Assembly: GCA_038501195.1 (NCBI GenBank)
Contig: JBBPUQ010000002.1
Span: 496,001 to 560,000 of the forward strand
Direction: 5' to 3'
From: Nemania diffusa
Lineage: Eukaryota; Ascomycota; Sordariomycetes; Xylariales; Xylariaceae
DNA: 64,000 nt
Below, in pieces: positions 11,628-25,400 of this stretch. Under the pieces are notes generated by a model. The model was not told where the DNA came from and ran no database searches. It saw nothing but the letters and a program-made list of their open reading frames with translations. Both the position numbers and the translations under genes were made by a program. The stretch's first letter is position 1. Each line of letters begins with the position of its first letter.

Positions 11628-13472
11628 CTTGGCAAGGATGTGCAATTTGAAGAGATCCCGTAGGTCGCTACTTATGGGGGATTCATTCACATCTGTATAG
11701 AGCACCCGGGAACTGCGAACCCTGTTCTAGAATATTGCTAGTGGGATTGATAGCCTTGAACTATCACCGGCATGTATAATAATTGGCCTAGCGAATACCG
11801 TAGAATAATATGTTCGCCTCAGCATCTGTCGAGGATGGGAGCTTTCATCTTGGTTTAAGTTGTTTCTTGTTTTGTTAATACACATGACAAGGGAAGGAAA
11901 GATTTTAATAATTTTAAGGATTTGGACTGAAGGATTCTAATGTCTTAGGTTTATAAATGTAAGCAGGAGAGGGCCGATCAGAGATTACGCACGTAAAGTG
12001 TGTTCACTACAAGACTGTCTGTTTATATGCTGCGAAAAGTCTTCTGCGCTGCATTATCTAATGCGACAGCTGCCAATAACTTGGATCTTTAAATGAACCA
12101 ACTCTCGACGGACTTGCCATACTGACAGTTCTAGAGTCTATCCTATTCAAAGTATTCCAAGGACGAACTTTTTTTTCTTGAGACTTTGCAATAGGACGGT
12201 TTTCCATTATCACTAGATTTCTTGCTGTCAGGATATAGTCTGCTTAAAATAACATGTTCGCTTGTACGTGAGCGTGTACTTCAGATTAGTGGCTGATCAG
12301 GAGGCTTTTTGGGGGCCGGCCGTTTTAGGCAATGTCAGGCGATAAAGTCGTACCTTAATCACTGTAGGACCCCCAGGGGTATTTGTATCAATTACTACTA
12401 TTATATAAGGAGTATCTAGAGTCCTCCCCTATTCTTGAAGGAGGACTCGGGAATTAATATTGAGCCCTAACCCCATACTGCTACCTAGTTGCTACCTAAC
12501 TGCTTGTAATTGTGTGGCCTATCTTCACTCTGGACCTTATCCCATGACAGGCAAACACTGAAAACCAGCGTTACCCCTTTTCAGAAATTTCTTGGCACGT
12601 TTTAACACTACCCTATCAACAACTCTGAAGACTATTAATAGTATCGCAGGTAAGCTGCAAGCCTCATGTGGCAGTTAGAATGATTGTCGAGTAAGCGTAG
12701 AGGAGAGATGCGCCAAGTTGCGGCACAATCCAATCCCCATGTAGGATAAAATTAATGCTGGCACTACCTAAAGTATTGACCAATGTGAGACTAATAATAT
12801 TATAACAGTTGTGATATCATTTAAGCTATTTTGTTTAGCTATAATTGCAATTCATACAGTGAGTAGTGGAACTTGAGAATTCCCTAATGGTTCTTCATTT
12901 AAAGACAAAACTTGAAAAAGCTCCGTGCTTTAAAGGTTAAGCCACAGGGAAAATGGCTCTCTAGAAATTTCGTACAAGCTTAGATGTTATAAGGAAAACC
13001 AAGAAACCAAACGAGAGTCTGTGAAAGAAAGTATTCTGTAGGGGTTGCGGGTCTGTACTGCGTGGCACAACCACAAATGAGCCTATAGCTCACGTAGTCA
13101 AGCCACACATCTTTAAACATTAATCCAACCTCCAAGTCGCCAGTCCTGCCCGGTAGTGTTTGTAATCTTTAACCCTGCTCTTTTTTACAGATGTCTGGAA
13201 TTTATAAGTTGACCCATGAGTATGTGTTCTGTGGGGGTCTCTCCTATTCCCCCCCCCCCCCCCCCCTCCCCCCACCTGGTTTATATGAGAATGATAGCGC
13301 AAAACTACACAAAACTCAATATATGCAACTAGGATACCGTTTTAACTGCTATTTGCAAAGCGATTGTTTAATATTATACTAACTTTCTAGTTTTAGCCTC
13401 TTAAACGCTTATCCTTAAATAATTATAAATTTATAGAATTAAAAGTTAATATTATATTTAATTAGTTAATAA
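11628..13472. other. Intergenic region leading into the RIP block
   Basis: 1.8 kb with no gene I can support. It contains the poly-C tract at 13249-13273. AT content rises over the last ~90 bp before the LTR, which may reflect mutation spreading out of the repeat. Confidence 0.55.
13249..13273 (+). repeat. Poly-C microsatellite
   Basis: Eighteen consecutive C, one T, then six more C. It is the only long C run in the window and lies 200 bp before the most C-poor DNA. Length may be unreliable in short-read assemblies. Confidence 0.9.
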
Positions 13473-13815
13473 TGTGACGATCTATATAGGCTATTGACTT
13501 CTATGCCTATTCCATTGATTGTGGACTAAGACTTACGCACTTTATTGCGATATGACCCTGCGATTCTTACTGACTTATAGGAACCACGATTTCTGAAATA
13601 ACCTACTTTAGAAAATCCACTTTATAAGATTTACTTTAGAAAAATTTCAGCTAAACTTTATAATTTTATCTGTAACTTTATTTGTAGTTTTATATACTTA
13701 TATATTTTATATAGCATATATATATAATTTAGCTTTTTTTTTTTTTTTTTTTATTTTAAAGTTTTTAGTTAATAAAATTAATAAATTAGCTTTTATATTT
13801 TTTACAATTGTAATA
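13473..13815 (+). repeat. Outer element, left LTR (343 bp)
   Basis: Begins TGTGACGATC directly after the AATAA target site. Its first ~150 bp look like normal-composition DNA, while the rest is converted to A/T. It ends ATTGTAATA, which equals the right LTR's ATTGTAACA after one C-to-T change. Confidence 0.88.
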
Positions 13816-14285
13816 TTATTTTAAAATTATTTTTTATTTATTAATAAACATTTAATTTAAATATATAACTATTATTTAATTTATATAGTTTATATATAAT
13901 AAATAAACTATTTTAATTATATATTTAAAATAAAACTATTAATATAATATATTATTTATATTTTTAAAAAAAATATTATTATTTAAAAACTTAAAGTTAA
14001 GTTTAAAAGTTAATTAAGTTTATTTAATTAATTAACTATAATTTTAATTGTTATTTTAATTATTATTTTATTTGTTATTTTATTATTTATAAAATTTATT
14101 AATAATAAAAATAAATTTTATAAACTAATTTTATATTAATAACTTAAAATAACAAACTAAAATAATAGCAGTAATTTTAAATAAAAAAAAAGGTTTATTA
14201 TTAAATAAAATATAATTACTATATAAAAAATTTAAATTAATTTTTTTTGTTAATAAATAATTATATTATAAAAACGATTTAATTT
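13816..14285. other. Outer element, left internal fragment
   Basis: 470 bp of RIPed internal sequence between the outer left LTR and the nested element. Almost only A and T. A primer-binding site would lie at its start but is not readable. Confidence 0.7.
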
Positions 14286-14290
14286 AGTTA

Positions 14291-14682
14291 TATAACAGTA
14301 TAAGTGGGTCTAGTAAGGCGAGCTCAAAAAGTTAAATTATAAAATCTACTTAAATAAGCTTATTTAATAAAAAAGCCTAAAAAGAAGCTTTTGTAAAAGC
14401 TTTTCTACTGTTTACAATATTAATTGTTAAAATTACTATTTATTGTAAACGCTTATTATTACAAACAAGCGGAAGCGATTACGAGATTAAAGCTTAGAAA
14501 TGAAACACTGAGCTTGATTTCGGTGTTTATTAAAAACATATATATATATATAAAACTTAAAAATTAAAAAACTAAAGTAACTAATATTAAACAAGCTTTA
14601 TTTTAATATATCTTTTAAAATTATTTTAGTTATATTAGTTTAATTTTATTTGCTAAATTTAATTATATTTTTATATATAACA
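14291..14682 (+). repeat. Inner element, left LTR (392 bp)
   Basis: Aligns end to end with 22069-22460. The stretch about 14305-14520 keeps many G/C bases (for example AAGTGGGTCTAGTAAGG) that are A/T in the right copy. Confidence 0.87.
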
Positions 14683-17600
14683 GTTATAAGCTTAGTTTAT
14701 TTATTGAACTAGTATTTTTTTAATAAATAATTTTGATTTTTATTGTTATAAAAGTTTTTATTTTATTTTTTTTTTATATTATTTTATAAATTATTACTTA
14801 TTTTTAATATATTATTTTTTCTGCTTTTATTATATCTTTTAAAAAAATTAAAAAAAATATTAAAACACTTTTAAAAATTAATTATAACTAGTTAAAATAG
14901 TATAACAAGTTTAAATTTCAAGCTATAATATAAAACATTTAAAATTATATAAATTTAAACAATATTATATTTATGTTTAAAATTAAAGTTAAACTAAAGC
15001 TTTTTACTAATAAAAGTATTAAACTAGCTATTTTATAAAATTAAACTAACTAGTACTAAAAAGATTTTAATAAATAAAATGTTTTAAAAAATAATGATTT
15101 TAAAAAAAATGCTTTATAGCTAATTTTTAAAAAAATATAACTAATAGTAGCTAAAGTTAATATAAAATTTAAAAAGTTTGTTAAAACTTATTTTAATAAA
15201 ATATTAAAATATATAGCTAATATTATTTGATATATTAATTTATATAATTAAATTTTAAATTTAGTTAATTTTAAGCGCTTGAAAATAATATTAGTACAAA
15301 TATTCAATAAAAACGATTTTAATATTAAGTTAATAATTAAACATTTAAAAAATAGTTTAGTTTTTATAGAATTAGCTGTTATAAATATTTTACTAGTTAA
15401 ATATTAAACAGTTTTAAACTAAGTTTTATAATATATAGATTTTATTTATTAATATAAAAACTAAATAATTATTTACAAAAAAGCGAAAACGTACTAAATA
15501 TTTGATATAATAAAAATATTTGTAACTAAAAAATTTTTTGAAGCTATAAGTAAATATATTGCTTTTAAATAAACTACTAAATAGTTTTTTATTTTATTTT
15601 AAAACAAGTTTTTTTACAAAAAGTAAATACTTATATTAAATTAACTAAAACAAATTTTTAAAAAGTTTATTTATAAAAACAAATTGAAAGTTTTTTAAAG
15701 CGTTTTAAAAATTTATTACACTTTAAATAATAAAATTTAAAAATAGCTTAAAAAAAAAAAATATAAAAAGCAGCTTAAAAGTTTTTAGTACTTTTATAAA
15801 TATTAAATAAAACATATTTATTTTTAATACTTTAAAATATGTAGATTTTTTTAATATATAGTTATAAAATTTACAAAAAAAACATTAAAAAGAATACTTT
15901 TTGCAAAAAAAGTAGAAAAAATTAAAAAGCAATAAAAGTATATCTAATAAAACAATTTCTAAAAAAAAATCAAAAAAAGCAAATAAAAAGTAAAAAAAAC
16001 TACTTTTAAAAAAAAAAAGTCAAGTAATAAAAAAATTTAGTATAACAATAATATAATATATGCAATAATTGATTTATTTTTTTTAAAATTATATTTAATT
16101 TTAAACGTTTATATAATTAAAGTTTAAAAGTTATACTTTTTATTTAATAATATATTATTAAATAACTGTAATATTTTTTATTTTATAAATAATAAATCGC
16201 TTTTAAAAAAGAAATTTTTTAAAATCGCTAAAAAAAAAGTAGTAATAAATACTAGCACTTTTTAATTTTTAATTTTAAAAACAAAAACTTAAATTATAAA
16301 AAGTATACTTTTAGAAAAAAATAAAAAAAAATCGGTTAATTTAATATTTATTAAAATAATATTTATAAAAAAATTTTATATAAACTTAATTTTTAAAGTT
16401 TATTTTTAAAAAACAGAAATATAATATTATAAATTAAATTATATATTAAAATTTAACAAACTTAAAAAAAGCAATATAATTACTAAGTTTTTAAAACATT
16501 ATAACTTAGTATTTTTTTAATATAATTTACTTTTTATTTATTTAAATCGATTTTTTGTAATAAATATAATATATATTTCAATAGAAGTTTTTGTAAATAT
16601 AATAAAGCTTTTAACAATTTTAACACAAATAAAACAAGTTTTTTTATATCAACTTTTTAAAAATTTTCTAAAACTAAAAAAAAACTTTAAATATTTATAG
16701 CATTTAAAATTAAAATATTTAAAACTTAAGCTGTTTAAAGCGCTAATATATAATGTAAAAAATATAAAAATTAATAAAATTTTATAACTTAAATATAAAA
16801 ACTATATAAAGATATATGTTTTATAAAAAATTTTTAAATAAATTTTTAAAAAAGTGTTAACAAAACTTTTTTATAAAGTTTTTTAAAATTTGTTTAATTA
16901 TTTAAAAAAATTTAATAAATTATAATAAACACTAGTATTTAAAAACAAGTTTAATAGTACAATTTAGTTCTATTTTTTTAAAAACAAAAAACAAGATTTT
17001 ATATTTAAATAAATAAAAAAGTTTAAGTATTAAATAATATAACAATTTAAGCTTTTTATAACAAAGTTTAAAAGTAATAACAAAAAAGCAGTTATTACTA
17101 TTTAAAAAACTATATATTATAAGTTTTAAGTTAAAAAAAAAAAAATCGATTTAAAATTTTTATTAAATTATACTAAAAAGCTAATAAAAAGTAGTAAAAA
17201 AACAAGCAAAAAAATAATTAAAAAATTAATTAAAATGTTTTTAAAAGCTAAATTTTTAAGTTTTTTTTAGTTAAAAATAGTTTAAGCAGTAGTTTAGTTA
17301 TATAATATCAGTTTTTTAAAAAGAAACAATTTTTATATATTTTACGAAATGTTTAAATTATAGTTTAATTAATATTTTAAATAATATATACTTAAAATAA
17401 AAAAAAAGTTAAAAATTAATTTTAAACTAAACTAAAATTAAATTTTTGTATATAAATATAAAGCTTATTTTTTAAACAAAAATAAAAAAGTTAGTTATAA
17501 TTACTGAACTTTTAAAATAAAACTAAAAATATATATTAAATATTTAATAAAATATATAGTAAACAATTTATATAAAATTTAGATTTTTTATTTATAAAAA

Positions 17601-20600
17601 GTAATTTTAACAAAAAATATCAAATTTAATAAAGAGATTTTTTATAATAAAAAATAAAAACGTTTTAAAATTAAAATTTCAAAAATGTAAATAAACAAAA
17701 TTAAATTAAACAAGTTTGAAAATATTATAATTTTAAAAACTTAAAATATATAAAAACTTATAGCAATAACAAGTTAAAAAATAAACAAAAATATTTTAAA
17801 TAGTTATAATAATAACGCTTAATTTATTAATAAACTTTTTAGCGCTTATTTAAAAAAACAAAATTTAGAAATAAATATAGCTATAACAAAACTAGCTAAA
17901 AAGTTTAGCGAAAATTATACGCTTTAGTTACAAAAACTTTTAATTTTTTAACAAATATTTAAACTTAAAAAGCAATAAAATAGTATAAAAATAAAATTTA
18001 AAAAAATAATTTAAAATAAAATAACAATATTTTTAAAAAGTAAAATATTTTAAACTTTTTAAATTAATATATAAAATATTAAAAATAAATTAAATAAAAG
18101 TTTATAACAACATAAATATTAAACTATGTTTAAAATATTAAATAGATTGTTTTAAATAAAACATAAATATATATACAAAATAAATTTATTAGTTTTATAT
18201 ATAAATAAATATATTTAAAAAATAATATTTAAAAAATTAAAAAATAACAGTAAAAATTATGCAATTTTTACAATTATATTTTATAAAAAAAACAGAATAT
18301 ATTTTTTAAAAAATAACTTTTAGTAATTTTTTTTAAAAACTTTTATATTTAATTAACTAAAAGTTTTATATTAAAAAAACTAAAAGTATAAAACACTATA
18401 TACAATATTTATAGTAGCAATAAGTTAAAAAAAAACTATATATTTAAATATAATATTTTAAAAACTTTGTATTTATAAAAACGATTTTTTAAAATTATTA
18501 TTTAAAAGTTAAAAAAACTTTTTTAAATATTTAATTAATAAACTATTTAAAACTAATATTTATAATAAATATAAATAGCTAAAAAATAATAAAATATTTA
18601 AAATTATTTTTATATAAAATATAAAAAACAATTTATTTTTATTAAAATAAATATTTATATATAAATTTAACAAAAACAGTTTTTTAAATATATATAAAAT
18701 ATATTTAGTTGTTAAAAATAACTTTTAAAAAAAAAATATATTTTAATTAATTTATATAGCTATATTTGTAACTAAAACATTTAAGTTTATAATAGTATTA
18801 ACAGCAACTTTTAATTTTAAAATTAAACAATTTAATATAATTAAAACATTTTTTAATATATTAAAAACTAATAAAGCTTTTATAAATATACAACTTTTAA
18901 AAAGCTTTAATTAAAACAACTTAATTAATAAATTTAATAAAATATTATATAATTTAAAAAACTTTTTATTGCTATAGTATAAAAAGTTTGTTAAAATATT
19001 TAAAACTAACAAAATAATAGCTTTAAAAAAAAAACTTTGTTTATTTTATATTTTAAAGTATATAATATTTATTATATTTTATATAAATAACTTTTTAGTT
19101 TTATATTATAAAACTTATAAAAAAAAAATAAAAGAAATTATTTTAAGTATTAAAAAAGCTTATAAATTTAAAAATCAAAATAATATTATTTAGTTTTTAA
19201 AAATTAAAATAATTTAAAACTACTTTTAAAAAATAATTATATTAATATATAACAAATATATTAACAAAATTGCTATATATTATAAATTTAACAACTAAAA
19301 TTAAATTTTTATAATATTGCTTTTAATAAAAAAGCTTAAAAAATATTTAAAAAATATAACAAAAGCAAAAATTAAACTATATTAAAAATTAGTTAAATCA
19401 ATTTTATATATAGTAATATTTTTAAAACTAAACATTATATATATAATAATATAATTTTTAAAGTTTTTAACTAATTTTAATTTTATATATTATAAAGCTG
19501 CTTACTAAATAATTTAATATTTATATATAATATATTTTTTTAAAATTATATATAAAACATAAAATTATAAAATTTAAACTTTTTTAATAGCAAAAAATAC
19601 TTTATTTGCAAATAATTATAAAATTTGTTGCTTTTTATATAAATATATTATATTATTATTTAAAAGTACAATTTTATAAAAAGCTATTTATTAAAACATT
19701 ATATTTATTTTTACTATAAAAACAAAAGTAAATATAATTAAACTTATTATAAAAAAAACAATAGCTTTTAAAAAGCTATTTTATAATTTTATTTTAAAAT
19801 TAAATAAAATATAAATAATTTATTTAAATAATATATAAATAATTAAATTAATAATAAATAAAAACAAAAAAATAAATATTAAACTTAAATATATAAATAT
19901 ATAAAACATATAACTACGTTAAAAATATTTTAAAAAAAGCTTTAAAATAATATATTTTTTTATTAATTAAATATTTATTAATAAATTAACTAAAAATTTA
20001 TTATAAACTTAGTTTAAATATTTTCGAACTTTTATTAACTTTAAAAATATAAGTTATATTTGTAATATAAGCTTAAAAAATAAACGAAAAAAACTTTTTA
20101 ATTATTTATTAATTTATAATAATTAAAACAATTAAAAATAAAAAAAAAAAAAAAAAATTAAAATAAGTTATATTAATTTTTATTTATTATTTTTATTATT
20201 TTATTTTTTAAGTTTATTAAATATTAAAAATATTAATTTTTATTTATTAAAAATTTTTAAAAAAATATATAAAATATAAAAAAAAAAAAGCGCAAAAATA
20301 TATAGTATAATTATATAACAAAATATTGATTGTACTAATAGCGTAAACAAAAAAGTTGTTAGCAGCAAAAGTATTAGCAGTACTAAAAAAAAAAAAAATA
20401 AAACAGCTAAAAAAAGTAGTTAAAGTATAAAAAGCAAGTAAAAACTTAAATATATAAACATTTTAACAAAAAATACAAAAAGCGGGCGCAAGTATAAGCA
20501 ACAAAAAAGCAGCAGCAGCAAATTTTTTTTTGTTTATTTTAAAAACAACTTAAAAAACATTACAAAAACAAAAAAGTTTTTATATAAAAGTTATTAATTA

Positions 20601-21164
20601 AAAATTGCTATAACAATTTTAAAAAATATTAAAATAAAATTTATAATTTAAAAAATTTTAAATTAAATAGCTGTTATTAAATAACAAATAAATAATATTA
20701 TATAATTTAAGTTATATTTATATTTATTAATATAATATTTTAAATATATATAAAAATATAAAAAAAATTTATATAAATATATATATATATTTTAAAAAGT
20801 ATTTATAATAATACTAGCTATAGTTAATTATATTAAAACATATATTATTTTTACATTTAGTAAAAGCAGCGTTTATATAGCAACAGTAAAAAACTGCATG
20901 TTTTTTTTTTTAAATAAAGCATAAACAACAATATTTGCTAAAATGTAAACATAAACGAGTATTTAACAAACTATAAAGCTTAAAATAACAAACTAAAAAA
21001 AAAAAAGCGAAAAAATCGTTGTTATTGTTGTTAGTAGTAGCAGTAAAAACATAAAAAGTATAAGCAGTAAAATAAATAATAGTATTTATAATAACAGTAT
21101 AAAAAATTTTAACAATTATTAGCTAAAGCTAAAAGTAAAAAAAAAAAAAAGCATTTAAGCATGC

Positions 21165-21200
<36 letters not shown>

Positions 21201-21501
21201 CTGCAAAAAAAAAATCTTAAAAGTAAGCTAAAAACAGCAATAAAAAAAAATAAAACTACTTTTTAAAAATATTAATATATAACTAATATTTTATAATATA
21301 AAATTAAAAAATTATTTATTATATTAAAATATTATAGTAAAATAATATTATTTAAAGTTTTAATTAATATAAAAACTTTTACAATTAATTTAAAAACTTT
21401 ATAAAATATATATTAATAATAATAATAATATTTATAATTATAAATTAGTTTTAAGTTTATTTATATAAAAAAAAAGCTTAAAAATTGCGATTTATAAATA
21501 A

Positions 21502-21534
<33 letters not shown>

Positions 21535-21609
21535 AGCTATTTTATTAATTAATTAAATATATAATAATTAAACGATTTTAAAAATATATTTATAAATTTA
21601 AAAAAATAG

Positions 21610-21642
<33 letters not shown>

Positions 21643-22068
21643 AAAATTACTTTATAATTAATTTATATTAAAAGTATTAAAGTATTAAAAGCAAATTTAT
21701 TTTATATATAAAAAAAAAGTGCATTTTTTTTGCAATTACTAGTTCAAACTTAATAAATATATTATATATTTAATTAAATAATAAAATTATAATTAATAAA
21801 TATATATAAATATAATTTTATTATTTAATAGTTTTATAATTAAAACATAAAAAGTGTACTAATATAACAATATATTAAAAAAAGTGTATTTTTAGTTTTT
21901 TTTTTATAAAAACTAATTATTTAAAATATATAAAGCTATTAAAATTGTTTAAAATATATTTTTATAAAAATTTTAAAGTATAAAATTAAAAAAATTACTA
22001 TTTATTTCTTTTATTAATATATAAAAAAAAAATAGTTAAATAGTTTAAAATAACTTAATTAAAAAATA
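14683..22068. other. Inner element, RIPed internal region
   Basis: 7.4 kb at very low G+C with no open frame. It would have held gag-pol but no domain is readable. Poly-A runs occur near 21510-21530 and 21615-21640. The part about 20.3-21.2 kb keeps more G/C (GCAGCAGCAGC near 20505 and short GC islands) than its surroundings. Confidence 0.7.
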
Positions 22069-22460
22069 TATAACAGTATAAATAGGTTTAATAAAATAAA
22101 CTTAAAAAATCGAGTTATAAAATTTACTTAAATAAGCTTATTTAATAAAAAAGCTTAAAAAAAAGCTTTTACAAAAATTTTTTTATTATTTATAATATTA
22201 ATTGTTAAAATTACTATTTATTATAAATATTTATTATTATAAGCAAGTAAAAGCAATTACAAAATTAAAACTTAAAAATAAAACACTAAACCCGATTTTA
22301 ATATTTATTAAAAGTATATATATATATATAAAGCTTAAAAATTAAAAAGCTAAAATAACTAATATTAAATAGGTTTTATTTTAATATATCTTTTAAGATC
22401 GTTTTGGTTATATTGGTTCAATTCTACTTATTAAACTCAATCGTACTTTTGTACATAACA
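22069..22460 (+). repeat. Inner element, right LTR (392 bp)
   Basis: Same length as the left copy. Only the last ~65 bp keep normal composition (AAGATCGTTTTGGTTATATT onward), the mirror image of the left LTR. Confidence 0.87.
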
Positions 22461-22465
22461 AATTA

Positions 22466-25400
22466 TATTTTTTAAATATAGATATAAAAACAGTATTTTT
22501 AAAAAAGTTTTAAATATTATTTTTTAATTTTATAATATAGTTATATAGTTTATATTTAAAAAACTTTTAATTAAATTTAATAGTTAATATATTATTTATT
22601 AAAACAAAACTAAAATAAAAACTAAATATTTTAAAAAATTTATTAGTAATAAAAACAAATTTAATATTTAGATCTATAAATTTATTAATAAATTTAAAAA
22701 AAATAAAACTATTTTTTATAATAAAAAAAATCAGATATATTATTTATTGTTTTAATTTAAAAAACTTATTTTATAATTAATAAAAATTTATTATTAATTT
22801 ATTATTTAATTATTTAATAATATAGCTAAAATAGTTTAAATATTAAATATTATTTATTATAATTTAAATCAAACTATAATAACTTAATAAATTTTTGCTA
22901 AATATTATTATAAACTTTTTAAATAAATAAATATTTATTAATTTATTTTTTGTTTTAATAGTTTTATTTAAAAAACAAAAATATTTAAATATTAATTTTA
23001 GTAATAAAATTTTTAAAGTTAATATTAACTTAAGCTTTATATATAAAAAATTTTATAATAAAATTATTAAAACTATTTATAATTATTAATAATTATTTAA
23101 ATAAAATTAAAAAAATCAAGCTTTAAATATAGCTAATTTTAAAAAAAGTTTTTATTTTAACAACAAATTTAATAAAATTAAAAAAAAAACTAAGTTTTTT
23201 TAAAATAGCAAATATAAAAAGTTAATTAATAATTAAAAAAAAATATACTAAAATAATAATATTTGTTTTAGTTATAAAAAAAAAAAACATATAATTAAAT
23301 AATACTTTAAAAAAAACAATATATTAATTATTTAAAAAATTAAAAATTATAATAAATTAAAATTTAATAAATTCTTTAGTTTTAAAAATTTTAAAAATAA
23401 ATAAAATTAATAAAAGTTTTTATATTGATTTAAATATTTATTATAACTAATTTAAATAATTTAAATAATTTATTAAGCTTTTTTTAAATTATATAAATAT
23501 AAATTAATAAAATTAATATTATAATTATTGCTTTATATAATATTGAAATTTAAACTAATTTATTAATTAATTAATAATTAGTTTAAAAAATTAAATATTA
23601 ATTTAAAGCTAAAATTATTAAACTAAAAAAATTAATACTATTAATTAATTATTATAGCAAAATAATTAATAAAATAAACTAAATATTTAAAACTATTTTA
23701 AAAATAAATAAATATTGTTTTTTTAATTAAAAGTTTAAAGTTATTAATATTAATTATTAAATAATAATTAGTTTATATTAGCTATTAAAATAAAATATTT
23801 TAATAAACTATTAATATAAATAATTTATATAGTTTAATAATATTTTTGCTTTTATATAATTTTTTTTTATAATTATTATTTTATTAAAAACTAAACTTAA
23901 AAAAATTATCGACTTAAAAGTTTAATAAAATATAAATTAATATAATAAAATAATTAAAAAATAATATTATATTTTATAATAAAACAAAATAAATTTAAAA
24001 ATAAAAATTAAATTAAAAAGAAATAATTTTAAATATTACTGTAAAATATTATAAAATAATATATTAACTAATAATATAATTTAAAATTTTAAAATTTAAG
24101 TTATTAATATAGAAATTATTATTTAATTAAAATAAAATTATATAAATAATTTAAATTAAATTTATTAAAAAAAACTTAATATATTTAATAAATTAATTTT
24201 AATTTAATATATTATAAAAATATTTAATATTAATTAAACAATTAATATTAATATTTTATATAAAAAATAATAAAAAACTTTTAATAATAAACCGATATTG
24301 TTTTTATTTAATAAAAGTTTTAAATATATTAAATTAATAAAACAGTTAATATTTAAAAAACTAATCTATTTAAAAAAATTCTTTTTTAAAATTTAATTAA
24401 TTAAAATATTATTATTTCAATTTAATTATAATATAGTTTTAAAACTTAATAATAAACTTAAAAATAATAGCTTTTTATAATATTATATATTAATTTAATA
24501 TATTTTTTTTTAAAAAAAAAAAAAAAAAGAATTATTAAAATTAAAATTTATTAAACTAAATATAAATTTAAATATAATATTTGTTTTATTTATATTTAAG
24601 TTTTATTTAATTAATAAAAAATTTTATATTAATTTTTAATAAAAAAATTAGTTTTTAAAAAACTAAATTGTTTAAACTTTTAATTTTAAAAATATATTAT
24701 TTAATTATTATAAATTAAAAATATATTTAAAATTTAATATTATTAAAACTTTTAATTAATTAATATTAATAGTTAAATTTTATTTTTTAATTATTTTTTA
24801 AATTAAATTAAAAACTTTTTATTAAATAGTTTTATTATTTAATTTAAAAATAAAACTTATATAATAGTAAAATTTTATTAATATTTAATTTTATAATTTA
24901 TTTAATTAATTTATTAATATATATATTAATAATATTTTAATTTATTTTAATAAAATTTTAAAGTATTAAAAATAATATAAAAAAATAATATATTGTTTAT
25001 ATAAAGTTAACTTTTAAAAAAACATTTATAAATTTTATTTTAAAATTATTATAGTTAATTATTTAAATATAATTTTAAAAATTAATTAAAATATTAAAAT
25101 AAACTTAAAAAAAATTAAAACTATTTTAAATTAAAAATTCGAAAACTTTAAAACTATAATATTAATTTAATTATTTTTAAAATTTTATAATTTTATAAAA
25201 ATATTTATTTATTATATTAGTAATATTTTTAAATTATTTATATAATTATTAAAAAAAGATTATAAATAAAAGTTAAAACTAAAATAGCAAAAAGTTTTTA
25301 AAATAATAAAAAAACTAGTTATATTAACTTTAATATTAGTTTTTTAATTTAAAGTTTTAATATATATTAAAATAAATATATTATATAATATAATTAAAAA

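Larger units (their letters stand above)
14291..22460 (+). mobile_element. Inner LTR retrotransposon nested in the outer element
   Basis: 392-bp direct repeats at 14291-14682 and 22069-22460 bound 8,170 bp. The right LTR ends TACATAACA. The left begins TATAACAG, consistent with an original TGTAACAG. The target duplications are AGTTA (14286-14290) and AATTA (22461-22465), differing by one G/A transition as RIP would give. The interior is coding-dead. The + strand is clearly richer in A than T through much of 14.7-20 kb, which weakly suggests that the coding strand was +. Residual G/C is visibly higher than in the outer element, fitting a later insertion. Confidence 0.86.

Noticed and set aside
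20331..21170. GC-richer islands inside the inner element as a possible gene
   Set aside because: All frames are interrupted by stops; the sequence is best explained as incompletely mutated transposon DNA.
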